Assembly (NCBI GenBank): GCA_022579005.1
Contig: MU401624.1
Span: forward strand, 22,131 to 86,130
DNA: 64,000 nucleotides
Reading direction: 5' to 3'
From: Poronia punctata
Lineage: Eukaryota; Ascomycota; Sordariomycetes; Xylariales; Xylariaceae
Shown here: positions 1 to 12,294 of the stretch, in pieces
Numbering within the stretch: position 1 is the first letter of the stretch
Layout: each line of letters opens with the position of its first letter
Program-made: the position numbers and the translations under genes
Notes under the pieces: model-generated
Told to the model about the DNA's origin: nothing
The model's input: the letters and a program-made list of their open reading frames with translations, nothing else
Database searches by the model: none

Positions 1-173
1 CCCGGGAGGAGATCAGAACTCTGATCAAGATGGTGGAGACAGGGGTAATGAAGATTGGAGAGGCAGCGGGGCATAAGGTGGACGGAAAGTATCAGCTAGA
101 AAACTACGAGGCTGCCCTCGAACATGCGGCCAAACAAAGTGGATGGGGTTCCTTGGTTGTTTTGACCCCGTAA
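1..173 (+). CDS. 3' end of a medium-chain (zinc-type alcohol) dehydrogenase, partial
   Basis: The reading frame is open from the window edge (first full codon at 3) to a TAA at 171-173, giving 56 residues. The peptide contains YQLENYEAALEHAAK followed by WGSLVVLTP. A Tyr-x-Leu-x-x-Tyr-x-x-Ala-Leu segment followed by a short strand that restores the Rossmann sheet is how many fungal GroES-like alcohol dehydrogenases and quinone reductases end. The cofactor-binding and zinc-binding parts lie to the left of the window, so substrate and cofactor cannot be judged. The assignment to the MDR superfamily is an inference from the C-terminal signature only. Confidence 0.6.
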   Translation, partial: REEIRTLIKMVETGVMKIGEAAGHKVDGKYQLENYEAALEHAAKQSGWGSLVVLTP

Positions 174-1132
174 AACGTTGGGGACGTGCCACAATCTGCT
201 GAGATACACATCTCCTAGTTCATCGAGCCAAAACAAGCAAATAGAGTTATATGCCAAAGTCTACTCGTGTCAGAACACTGTAATGAGCCTACCTCCCCTA
301 GCTATGGAAGTACCAATATGGCGGCCTCATCAATTACACTACTCTTTTGGTCGCGAGTCGTGACATCAGGCGTAATCAAAATATATGGTAAAGTCTTACC
401 TATCAACCAGCCGCGCTGGCCTGCAAAAGACCGAGGCCCAGGTATCGGACCGGCTCCGGCATACATCGGCCGAATGGCAAGTACTGACACGGCTTGGAAG
501 CAGTGCGGGGATTGCCTGTATGGTTCCGGGGGCCGACCAGATAGCCGTGACCCTATCTAGGCCATGACTGTGTATATCCCTCTCGTGGGAGGGCTTAGGG
601 CTTGGCCGGGACATCATAAAAATGCTCTTCACTACCTACCTACCTCGACTTAGAGCTCATACACCATCCTAATGTGGATAAAAGTAAACAGAAAAGAACA
701 GACGACAAAGGCTTACGAGTATACCTATACCAAGTAGAGCGGATTTGATTAGGAAAGGCAAAACTGTATTCGAAGCTTCCTGAGCTCCCATTTATGTATC
801 TGTCTTTACTTTTCGCCGAAATAATAGGCTTTTATTCTTGACCTCGATTCCGAGGCTGTCCCCCATCGTGCCTGCTCAAGCTACCGGCGTCCAAACGCGC
901 TGGAAAGAAACGTAGAAGGGTAAAACGCAGCCCTCCCACAACAAAAAAGGTGTATAAAAAGGCCTGAGCTCAATGAAAACCATCTATGAGAGTAAGAAAA
1001 CGCAAGGCATCATGTGGTATATATCATGGTATATGTACAACGCGGGAGCGATTAGGGGTCTGGGGTATCATAAAATAAGGCAGAAAAGATTAGATAAGAA
1101 AACACCGAGTTTAACAACGGATGACGCGCACA
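174..1132. other. Intergenic region, no gene seen
   Basis: This stretch separates the dehydrogenase 3' end from the 3' end of the Zn2Cys6 gene, so it is a tail-to-tail spacer. It holds a few CTACC/GTAGG motifs near 630-660 and a TATAAAAA string at 953-960. No ORF in it resembles a protein family I know. Confidence 0.6.
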
Positions 1133-3429
1133 TCACTGGTGTAGAATCCCGGAGGTGACCTCGGCTGGGTTGCCAGCGACAATGGTAAAACGTGGAACGT
1201 CCTAGGGCGTGATCAGTCTCAGATTAAAAGTTGGAATAGTACTATTCAAACTTACCTTTACAACAACTGCCCCGGCAGAAATACTCGCACCCCTCCCAAT
1301 TCGGACGTTATGCTGTATGATGGCGCCGGCGCCGATCCAGACGTCATCGTCCACGATGATATAACCACCAATTTGTGGGCTTTTGCTTCCCATCCGCTTC
1401 TTGATATCGGTGAACGTAGTGGCGCCTACAAGGGTGACGTTGGGGCCGATGAAGCAATTGTCGCCAATACTAACCTCCATGGGGTCGAGAATGGTACAAT
1501 TGCGACCGATGAGCACGTTGTTGCCGATTGTGATGTTGTAGCCGTAATCGCACGTGAACGGTGCTTCGACCACTACTTCCTGCCCGACACGGCCGGCTCT
1601 AGTGGTAGAGGATACCAACTGGGGCGAAAGGTGAATGGGTTCGCGAGGGTTGAGAATCTCGCGGAAAAGACGCGAGCGCTCTGTTGCTGACACGCCTGTG
1701 TTCGGGTTGGTCGAGTTGTTGAATCGCCAACAGGCCGCACTGCATCTCTGACGCTCTAGAACAAGCTCGGGGTCAAAGGGATAGTACTCTCGACCCATGA
1801 GCATTTCTTCCTTTTGCGTCCTGGGTTTGCTGGTACTGGGCGGATACGGTGTGTGCGGCGTATGCGATGTGTGCGGTGTGTGAGGCGCATGCGATGTGTG
1901 CGAGTGCGACAGGGCGAGCTTAGCGGCCATCTGAGGGTCAGTAGTCGGCGGCTGGGCCGCAGAGGCCGCCGGAGGCGTTGGCTCCAGTATGTTCATTTGC
2001 GGTAATAATCCTGGGCGAGGTGACTCAGGCCGGCTCATGTCGGGCTCAGTGCGGGTGATGTCATGCAGCGGAGGCACCCTCGGATACTCGCGACCCCGTT
2101 CGATATTGGGCGTCTTTAGCTGTTGCATGCTGGGAGTGATGGCGCTTATCGGAGTCGGAAACATATTTGCTGCATTATTCGAATATGCCGAGAAAGCTCC
2201 CCCTTTATTCTCCGGACTCAACACTGCGCTAGTTACGGAAGCCGTGGGGATAGTCGAAGCTGTAGGCCGGTCATCATCTGTCAAGGTGGAACGGGCCTGC
2301 TGTGTTTCTAGACGGAGATAAGGACCGCGATAAGATGAGACAGAGTCGCGTTTCGGAGGCGGCGCCGGTGGAGGATTAGAATACGTGCTTGGCTGAGGCA
2401 TCCCGTAAGCTCCTGGAGGGACATAACTGGGGTCTTTAGACTCGAGCGGGACTGCTGCCGGCTTATTGTCAAGTTTAGGATGTGCTCGGTGGTTCGGGTA
2501 GCCATAACAGACAAATCCACCACGAACACAGTTGGTACCTGTTATATATAAGCAAAAGACGCCACCGGGAATTCCAAACGGAGGAAGAGATAAAAAGGGA
2601 TGAAGGAAGGAAGTAAGACGGGACACGCACACTCCGGTTTCGTTTCGTCACATTTCTTCTTTCGCTTGCGGCACGTTAGACAGCCTCCAGGCAAGTTAGT
2701 AATTTGTGTAACTTCGTTGCCAAAAGGAGATATCCAATTATACTTGCCAGTCTTCGTCCTGTTGCTGAAGTTGCGCTTCCGTTTCTTTGGGTCTGACTGG
2801 ATCACCGGGTCCCTCGACTGATCCTGAGAATATCCACTCCCATAAAGCAGAGAGCTATCTTCCCCATCCGGACTCGTAGCTGGATAATCATGCGCGGATT
2901 CGGCATGGCTGGTTGCCCTCCGGACGGACTCGCCCATCTGCTCTTCAGCCTGCGTAGAAACACCTCTTGCTGCCTCTCGCTCTCGTGGATCGTGCAAGTC
3001 CCGGTCCTCTCGGGACGGACGTTGTTGCAGGTACCAATGTTCGCCATGACCGCGCTGATCCTCCCCGTAGCGGCCGTAATCGCGGTCGCGTGATGACATG
3101 TCATACGGTGTCCGTGGTTCCATCTGAGAGCGATGATCCTGCTCGTGCGGCCCTCTCGGCTCACGAGGCCGGTCTGCTGAAACTGATCGCTTGCGCTTAT
3201 GCGATCCATCGGCATCAGGATAGCTGGTGGGCTGATAATGGGGCCTCTCTAGGTTTGAGACAGGGCCCTGCTCTAGATGTGGTACAGGAACTTCGCCAGG
3301 TTTTCCCTCCTGTTGCGTGGCCTGCATCGTCGAGCGATCTTCCGAGCCGATATGCCGCGCTATAGGGCTTCTGCCCACCCTTTCTGTGGCCTTGGGTTCA
3401 GGGTCATTTAGTGCTGTGAAAGTTGCCAT
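1133..3429 (-). CDS. Zn2Cys6 DNA-binding domain fused to a maltose-acetyltransferase-like beta-helix
   Basis: Exons, in + coordinates, are 2748-3429, 2631-2684, 1256-2538 and 1133-1201 (695 aa). Residues 1-220 are polar and disordered. Cys229, 232, 239, 246, 249 and 256 form a Gal4-type binuclear zinc cluster, split by an intron after Glu245. A proline-rich linker (about 260-485) leads to a Mac domain (about 490-545: GREYYPFDPELVLERQR) and then left-handed beta-helix hexapeptide turns (ITIGNN, VLIGRN, VSIGDN, DVWIGAGAII) that end in the family's VAGNPAEV motif. Family knowledge: maltose/galactoside O-acetyltransferases use acetyl-CoA and form trimers. The catalytic His of their Thr-His-Pro motif is absent here (Thr620-Phe), so I infer a regulator with a sensor or trimerisation module rather than an active enzyme. 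The last intron (1202-1255) is needed to reach the DVPRFTIVAGNPAEV end. Confidence 0.88.
2685..2747 (-). other. Frame-preserving GC-AG intron next to the zinc cluster
   Basis: On the minus strand the exon ends in CTG and is followed by GCAAGT, a strong GC-type donor. The 3' side has TTACTAAC and GGAG as branch point and acceptor. Removing 63 nt joins Lys-Thr-Gly directly to the first zinc-cluster Cys, the usual spacing in this family. The intron has no stop and is a multiple of three, so retention would insert 21 residues just before the cluster without breaking the protein. Confidence 0.75.
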
Positions 3430-6400
3430 TGTTCATCCAACAATGCCGTCGTCCCAATTCCCTTGGTCCAGCAGGCATAAACCCTCAGAAATAGCGAAGC
3501 CGAAGTGGTTGATAGAGAACCGCTAATAACAATATTCGGGTATTCCCCTGTGAAGGCATCCGAGGCACAACTTTTTGTCTCGATTTCGCACACACAAACT
3601 ACCGCGCGAACGGACCTTCCAGATGCAGCCTGCTAAATTGTGAGGGCCGCCGAAACCACAGAAGAGAGGTGGCCAGGTTATTCCAGGCAATCGTAGGCCG
3701 AGAAGGGCCCTCCTCAATAGCTGCGCAAAAGACGGGCTTTTGAGGAAAGCCTAACAGGGCGAGGGGGGAAGGAACGTTGGTGGAGAAGGGAAATTTTGGG
3801 GGCCAGCATGAAGGTGCGCGCGCGCAAGGGACAATACCAAAGGCTACAGATAGAAAATGGCACCTATAAGGCGGATGCGCGGGGGATTATCAGAAGGCGG
3901 GAGTAGACGAGTCGCTTTTTTTTCTTCCACTCTCAATCAATCACCCGCGTAATACGACGTGGGTAAACCGGGCTAGGGCTGCGTTGACTGGCGTGGATTG
4001 TCAATGTACCTGGCACGGCAAGGTGCAGCGCGCGATACGTGGATTGTTGCGGTGTAGGTAGAAGAGTGGTGTCAGCAGAAGCGACATGCGCCCTACAAGT
4101 ATGTCCAAGTGTGATATTACTTCGCCAGATAGTAGGTGAGAAGTGTCCAGCAAGCAAGTGAGATGAACAGGGGGTTAGGCAGTATGGTCGTATCAGAGCC
4201 TGCCCGCATGAACCCAACCGAAGCGGAGATATAATCAGCTAAGTTACCTCCTACCTACTAGGTAGTCAGTCTACCCACTAATAACCTACGCGCCTTATGT
4301 AGGTACTCAGGTAGGCACAAGTAGGTATAGGTGTGGAAGGTATGCGCACCTAATCCAGGTAGGTACTTTGGGGATGTGGAATTATAAAAGGGGTGCACGC
4401 CAGGCGTAGAAGCCTACAATATGATGATAAAGGGTCGAATAAGAATGACGAGTTGCCGGCGCATAGAAAAAAGCACGTGGTGGACAAGCAGCCAAAGAAA
4501 CCGGCTGCTCACACGGCTTGGGTAAGATTGCGGGCGATGGGTACCCAGTCAAACGCCCCCAACTAGCAAAAAAGACCCCCCGGTTACGCCCAGATGGACC
4601 AAACTCGCGCTTGGGATTTGACGCGCGATTAACTCGATGGCTGGGGAGCGCCTGTTGAAGTAGACGGCGTGCCCGAGGCGAGGCAAACAAACCCTTTCTC
4701 CGCTCCGACACAAGATACTGGCACACTGGATGACTGGGTTGGGTTTGGGTTGGACAAACAAATGCACGGCCAGGTCGATTTGGTTTACTTGTTCGCGAGG
4801 TATACGTTGGCTGCTACAATTGACATTGACAGAGCTGACGTTAAGTGGAGAGCAAGCACATAATAAAGAGAAGGAAATGATCAACGCAGGAGCGCCGATA
4901 GTGGGCAAAAAGCAAAGCAGCGAGCAGAAGAGGCGGCGGCTTAGTTGTCTGCGGTTCCAATTAGGTAGGTCCGATAATCTGTCGGGAGTGACGCACGGGG
5001 TGCACGCAAAATGTTTGTCGCCAGCAGCCACGACAAGGCAACAATAGCAATTGGTAATAATGCAGCCGAGGGTAGGAATAGATGCAAGGTGAGATGGTAC
5101 TTGAAGCAACAAAAGGACCTAACCAGGAAGGGACCTAGACGATATTACGTGTACACGTAAAACAATGATGGGCTCTAATAAGGTGTAAGCTACCTAGGCT
5201 AGAACTAGGTTATTAAGTTTTAAGTACTTCCTGTGTGTCGGTGTTGGGGGGAAGTCAAAATACTGAGTAGGTACTGTGCAATGCTAGAAGAAGGGGAACC
5301 AGACAGATGATAGCAAATGAGAAAAAGTAAAAATAGGTTAAACGGGCCAAAACCAGGTTAGTCATATCCAGTAAATAACCCCAGACCAACTCAGCCGGGT
5401 CGCAAGGGTGCTGGAAATGGACAAAGTTGCCTTGTATATCAACCAAGAAACTAATAGGCAGGTGACATAACAAATGCCTCGGCGTTTGTCTTGAATACCA
5501 ATGCTCCTTGTACAGAACAGGCGAGATCGACAGGTCCTCAACCCTGAGCTGTCCGGGGCCAAGAGCCAATGAGGGCACTTATGGCGCTTGAGACGAGGCA
5601 CGCTAAGTGGGAATAGGTTTGGTAGGTTTGTATCCGGAATCCAGATAGGTACGAGTCGCTAAAGTACCGCCGCGTGTGTGGGACGAGCGCGTTGCTCAGG
5701 GCGAAATGGGGGGTTAGGGATATGGTTAGGTAAGAAAGTATCATAATACGTGCAGTATTAATTGGAAAGGAAAAAAGGATGGGGTGGACCAAATCGGAAG
5801 CAAACTGGCAAAAGTTGCTACTGCCCTTATCATATACCCAGTCCCGTACCTATTACGACTCATAATGAGCAAAAGTAAAAAGAAGAGATTGCATAGACTG
5901 CGACCAAATGCAGGTAAACGCTAGGTTGGTCTAGTCTGAGTCCTTGTCGGTACACGCCCTCTAAAGAAGGGAAATGGGACAACAATGTTGCATATGCGAG
6001 GTAGGGGTGGTCGTGGATGGTCGGAAGGGGTGTGTCTGAAACAAGAGCCTTTGACCAGTGCAGGGGACGGCAGGGGTAGTATTCTGCACTAGCCATCCAT
6101 GTGTTCCTGCCCATCGGCCAATTGTACGTTACGCTTGCATGTGCATACGACCTTGTTGCAAAGAAGTCTGTCCACCATCTATAATACACGTAAATACCCA
6201 TATGTGTGTACAACTTGCTGCTTGGTTATTATCGTCGAATAGGTAGGTACCTATCTCCTCCATTAGTACATGATCGCACCCCTTTTGTACCTTACTTCTT
6301 ACCCCGTCACCCATTCTGCGGCCAGAGGTTGCATATATGTAGGTACTATCTGTTGTAAACACCATCACCATACATACATGAACATCGCCCACCATCTTCT

Positions 6401-9400
6401 AGCTATGGTATGTTTGTTCATTTACCGTAGTTGAATTCCCATGGTATGCATCTAGGTACCTATGATGGGGTGGATAGAAACGAGAGGCAGTCGAGGCGCA
6501 GGGTGGAAACATTGATACTTGTCACATGATTGATTCACCCGCTTTTATACATGTACGTACACGTATATGCCTCTCTAGGTACCTTAGGTGCGCAGGTAGG
6601 AGCAGACATAAAAGCTCGACTTAATAACGTGTGCTCCTCTAATGCCATTTCTAAGTCTAATCGTATACAGGATATATATAAACTACCTCCTACAATGTGG
6701 GCCATGAAACACCAGGGCGCCCAAATATCGTGTTGCATGCAAAAGGCCCCAAAAGTGTCTTGCTGGATATTTTGTATGCCCGTAGAGGGAACATCCCTCG
6801 AGCCTTATTCCGGTACGTGTAGCAATTAGGTAGGTTAGATAATACCTAGTATTACGATTGATAAACACAACGCTTTGGCAACCTATAGGCGGCACTAGTT
6901 TGTGTAGAGGAGCGACCCCCTTCCTTCTTCCCGACCTCTTAAGGCGGCCAACTAGCCAATCATATGTCCAGGCAGTCCCCCCGCCGTCCCAGAATCCATA
7001 ATCTCGAGGTGGTCGTGGAGTCCAGGACCGGACCCTGTCTATTTTCCCCTATTCTTACCAATGAAAGAGCTCTCCAGCGTTGCACCGGGAAGTGGTCGCG
7101 ATGCCAGTCATGCATTGCTTGATTCGCTAGACTACACACGTAGTTGTGACCCAGATGTTTGTTGGTATGTTATAGGTACTTGATAGGCACAAGCCCCCTT
7201 CGGGCCGGGACGAGAGTATATTTTGTTGTCGGCTTCGGTCGGATAAAAGACACAACGGACGGTATGTCGCGGTACCGGGTTTTCACAGAATAAGCTTTTT
7301 AAGCGGTTGATGTAAAAGTCACTATACATTGCCATGGAGTATGTATATAGTCGAGACTTGAACGTCTAGTAAGTAGGTAGGGCGGACAGAGGCCGACTTA
7401 AATATCTCAAGTTAGAATGTCGTACCTAACGTTAGGCGTATACAAAAGAAACCCGGGCTAAGTTTTAAAGACTTGTACCCATCTTCTCCAACAGCCACAG
7501 TAGGGATGTTAGTATCCAGACTATAAAACCTAGACGCAGTTTCCCCAAAGACCCCGCCAAATGACATGATGAAGTGTCCAAGAGCTTGTCGAGAGCGACG
7601 CTTGCCTTTTCCTAACAACCAATCGACGGTAAACAACAGGGATGTGAGGCTTATGCAATCTGACAAAAGGGGTGGGGGTGGGGGAATATCTACCACAGTA
7701 TATGTGTGTGTGATGTTGGGATACCTAGAACTTGCACAAGGCGCGCCGATACCGATGGGGATCCGCGTCAGAAGAAGCGACAAGCGTGCGCTTCGACCTT
7801 GCGGTACATCTAGTCTATCGACCTAGTGACTACATTAATACCTGGCACACGTCTACTGTGACCTACCTAACCTAGTTGCTGGCTCATGCAGCTACCCACC
7901 TTCGTCACAGCCTGGGTCTCTTGGCTCCGTTTTACACCCACGCTCATGATGTCGCGAAACCAACAAGCGTCGGAACAAAAGCTGAACCATTCGGCCAAGG
8001 CCTTTTTGTACCAGTGTGCCAGTATGCCTAGATGGACGGAAGTCTATATTCTCGCGCATAAATCGATTGCGCCTGCGTGTGATGTGGTAGACGACCCAAC
8101 CGCGACAACCACGTCGTGTTTATTGTTACATACAAATGATGTATAGGTAGCCTGGACCACGCGATCATCGTCCCCGAATATGTTTTGCGTATACAGGTTC
8201 CATCTATGGTAAGTTAGGTTAACTAGTATAACCCATATCATACCAATCGTTTCAGGGTGAGAAGCACCGGCCCAAAATCTCATTATCGCCTTTAATTTAT
8301 AATAGGATGGCAGACAATTTCTTATCGCCGTCGCAAATTGCTGCATCTACTATCTTTTTTTCTTATTCTTATACAGACACTTGCAATACTTGGCCAACAT
8401 CCACATGTGCCTGGCTAGTCTGACCAAAAGTGTGTAGTGTTTGAGACAAGAATCCGAGCTACCTGCTATAGCGCTGAGCGCGGGAAGAGACAGGACGAAA
8501 CTACCTACTTGCATGATACTAACCTGAGGTTGACAACCATCGAAAAGATAAGGAATAAATATAGGAAAAATAAAACAGTAACGGCGCAACCGTTGTAAAC
8601 TAGATATATTGGGTTCAAGTGCCCTAGCGTCTAAGTGTATTTGCTTAACAGAGATCTGATTTCTGCAAGTGTTTTCTTCAGACCCTGACGCAAATCCAAG
8701 ATGACTTGCTCACAGAAGCGCTTTGCTGCGAACATGCGGAGTCCACATACCTGGATTAGGTATTACTTTTTAACACTTGGAATTTTTTGCCGCCAATCGC
8801 CTTCAAGGTTAGTCTTTGCGAAGTGGGATTGTCATCTCTGATTGGCCTGTAGGCTAAAATCTTCAGAATTTTACAAAAAAGCCTACCGTAGGTATTTTAT
8901 CTATCCAGACTAGGTATTGGCTTGCGACGATGAGTCGGCGATTAGTCGGCAATCTGGTAGCCCCCCCAGACGAGATGTGATGTGGCCTGCATATTGAAGC
9001 GGAGGGCACATACGTATGCAGTATCTGGTGCCGTTGGCGTTCACACACAGCGCATCGAAACATCAAACTTCCCAGCTGACCCCTCAATGTGCTGAGCTGC
9101 TTGCTGCATTACGTTGCAAAAGAGAATCAACCCCTGCGCTCTCGTCATCTCTGGAAAGGCCGCAAGGATATAGGTAACTGAAAACTCCCCCCTCCCCTCT
9201 CCTCTCTCCCCTCTCACCGGGGCCCGTATGCCCTGCCTGCCCACTTGTCCAGTAGATCGTGGTCACTTGTTTGCCTGCCTGCCTTTCTGTCCAGCGACGG
9301 ACACAAAAAGTTCCGAGTGCATCTGGTGGGCACGTTGGTTTGCAACGCCGATAGTTGGTAAAAATCAACTTACAGAAATTGCCTATTCCTATTGAGCCGC

Positions 9401-10305
9401 GGAGTCGCGGAGTCGCATGTTCCACAACTGGACTGGACTTCTTGCTGACAGGTTGGTACCTAGTTTTCATGCTGGGCGGCGAATAGGTACTCAGATGCTA
9501 GATTCTGACATGCAGCTAGAATAAGCGATACGTGCCGAAGAGGGCGTTATGCATCCATCCGTAAAGTTTAGCGCGCAACATAGGTAATAAGAAATGCATA
9601 GTGTCGGTTCGGTAGAGTAGTAGTAATTATGCTTAATCGCAGCACTACCGAAGGTTATCGAGCTAACCTACTACCTATATAGACTTTTGATGGCGAGAAA
9701 AGACTATATATAAAAAGGGTTACATGAAGGATGGGGTAGCACAAAAGTATAGTATCGGTTTTTGTCTATCGTGAGAGCAAGTCACCATCTGTCTCGTTGG
9801 TGAGTGACCATACGTATGTCTAGGGTCGGAAGGGTCCGGGGAAAGCCCGTGAATACCTTTCGGAGTATCTGCAGTGACGACGGATTGCTCTCCGTGCAAT
9901 GTATGGCCTACTCGTACTACCTACATGTGCATATAACGTGCGGTAGTCCGGCAGGGCAGGGGGTCAGTCAGATGGTCAATTCAAGTTGTCAGACAAGAGG
10001 ACTCGGTATTATTCGCACAAGGCCAATCCTGTTATGTAGGTAGGTATCTAACCTAGGAAGCAGATAGAATACGTAGATAGTAATAGGTAGATTATCTTGT
10101 TGGTTCCAGGGGACGGGATCCCTGCTCAATAACTAAAGTACCTAGGTTACGTGCGTCGGGGCCGGAGCCAGAAAAGAATGGAGGACTTTCATCAGGCTGC
10201 CCAACTGACAGCAAGCCTCTGTGGGTCATATGTATATTGCTTGGTAAGTAGTTTGACTCAATCCAATCATTTGGGAGCTTTGTTGTCAGTTATATGTAGT
10301 TTTAC

Positions 10306-10467
10306 CTAGGTAATATTATCGGCCGCTTCGACGTAGAACTTCTTTTCCACGATCTCATTGGCAGTAATACGCCCGGAAACCTCCTACACATAGGTATTCC
10401 CAGCCTGCCTATAATCCTTCAAGGCCAGCGAATAGAGACCCGGACTCTGACGCGGACGAGGTGGATG
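10306..10467 (-). pseudogene. Possible relic of a protein-coding exon, family unknown
   Basis: Read on the minus strand from 10467, 54 in-frame codons end in TAG at 10306-10308, with a single internal TAG at 10384-10386. The composition is protein-like (for example YSLALKDYRQAG, then RITANEIVEKKFYVEAAD), with alternating charged and hydrophobic residues. There is no start codon context and no flanking exon that I can join. I do not recognise the family. It may be a decayed exon or chance. Confidence 0.2.
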
Positions 10468-12267
10468 GTAAGAGACCAAATGCATAGTGTGTGTGCTTTA
10501 CTGAAACTCATTTTCGGGGTTGAGCTCGAGAGGAATGAAGGAATTATGGTTCATCTTTGGCACCTATTATGGAGGAGATCTGGTTTACATGCTTACCAAA
10601 TCCGCAACAAAACCATTTTAATATGCGGCCGATGGATCCGCACTATCTAGACTAGCTCCCGTTCGAGCTAGGTACCGCCGCCCGCATCCTGACCAAAAGT
10701 CTGGTTCGGTAAAGAAGTTCGTGGGAGACTTTCCTCTACTGCAACCGTTTTTTTATGAGTGCCCGTTTCCTGAACTGATGGTTGTGTGCCCCTTTTGCCG
10801 CCCTACGTGTGTAATCTAGGTTAGGTATGTGTTTATATCATATCATCGACCGTGACGATCCTATTGGTGCCCTGTAGTATCTACCGTAGGTAAATCGGGC
10901 CCAAATGATAGGACCACGGTCCACCAGTACCAGCTTCGAATAACCGCCCGCGCGCTCCTTGCTACACTCACACACGTTGAGATAAAGCACCCGTAACGCG
11001 ATTTAAGCGCCCGTTGAACGTTAGGTGTGGCTCGCTGCGGCTGCCTTCTAGAATATTCCTGGTTTGGTAACTACAATAAGTAGAGTAACTAAAGTAGATA
11101 GGGAGGTAGGTAGGTAGATGCTGGGGTGGAATTCAAGTATTAGTAAAGCACACGAATATAAACCGAAAGGAAAAGTACCTACCCTAACCTACATGAGTGA
11201 GAACATACCAATTCCAGGACTGAAATATAAAGAGGCTTGAATTACACGGGCCAGCAGCAATATGTACGAAGAGTAAACAGACAAGGACGACCGCGGGCGG
11301 AGCATCTTCTATAATCTTTGGTTGCGCAGGTATTGGTGGCATTCAGTCGTTCACGCAATCATTATGGCATTACTTTCCCAGTAGAATTAACCGCGGCGAG
11401 GATGGGAAGGGCTGGGCCGTGAACAAAAGTTGGTGAGTCACCAAGGGAAAGGCTGCGGTGCGGAGCGTAAGGGGTAGCAGCACGAATAACCAACAAGGAG
11501 GCAGCTTGAGCGATCAAGTTTGTTAACGCTATCTACTAGGTGCTTAAGCGCTTGCCGTGTGTCACATTATACCCCTTGAGATATTTAAGCATGGTACGCG
11601 GCAAGTAAAGTACGCACCGTTAGTCTCATCCGCACGAGTCACCGACAAGACGTGATACGTTATGATGTTATCTCTAGCGAATTACTTCCTACATGTGTAG
11701 ATAGGAGACCCTTTTGGTTGGCTACCTTTTCACTGATTCTAGTATAAATCATCTTGATATAGCCTTCTGTTCTTAAACCAGAAGACCTAAAGAAACTCGT
11801 ATGTAGTGTTTTTTTCTTAAGCCAAGCTTGTGGCAATGAAATGCTACCCAATTCGACAACCCGGGACACGGCGAGGTAGAACGGATTGCACCCGAACCGG
11901 CTAATACTCTTAAGTCTCATAAGGCTAGTCTAATTCCCAGGCCAATATGAGCGTCTTTGACTCGCAGGTTAGGTAGTATAAGGTCATTGAAAAAGATATC
12001 CAAACAGACGACACCGAGCTGACTTCCTAGTGGGCATGCGTGCGCCCATCGCACATACACTCCAAGGTAAGGAACCGGCAACCTGTAGCTTTTCAAGACC
12101 AAAAAATTCACATATCCTTTAACCGGTAAGTTAAGTTTAAGAATGCAAATAAACCCATCCCATCCCCTAGACTAGAGATCCTACCCTAAACTAAATGGTG
12201 TAGGTGGATACCAACAGGAGATATGTACGAGTAGATGCCAACATGACCGGCTCAAAAGACATGAAAG

Positions 12268-12294
12268 AAGAGCAGCATCAGTGGTTTAGTGGTA
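12268..12294 (+). repeat. Fragment of tRNA-Gly 5' half with its leader
   Basis: These 27 bases match 15510-15536 at 26 positions; the only change is G at 12272 versus A at 15514. The match covers 7 bases of 5' flank plus the acceptor strand, D-stem and D-loop (A-box) of the tRNA-Gly gene, then stops abruptly at tRNA position 20. The anticodon, T-arm and B-box are missing, so it cannot be a functional tRNA gene. Inclusion of upstream flank points to a DNA-level duplication rather than insertion of a processed tRNA. Confidence 0.75.

Noticed and set aside
3408..3593. Upstream frame overlapping the start of the zinc-cluster gene, considered as a regulatory uORF
   Set aside because: Its first codon is GTG, not ATG, so there is no good reason to expect initiation.
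4549..5112. 187-codon open frame on the minus strand
   Set aside because: Rich in Cys, Leu and Ser with no domain, no signal peptide and no splice partners; composition fits non-coding DNA read by chance.
9084..9470. 128-codon open frame on the minus strand
   Set aside because: Arg/Gly-rich because of a CCTC/GGGGAG low-complexity block; overlapping frames look the same and there is no family resemblance.
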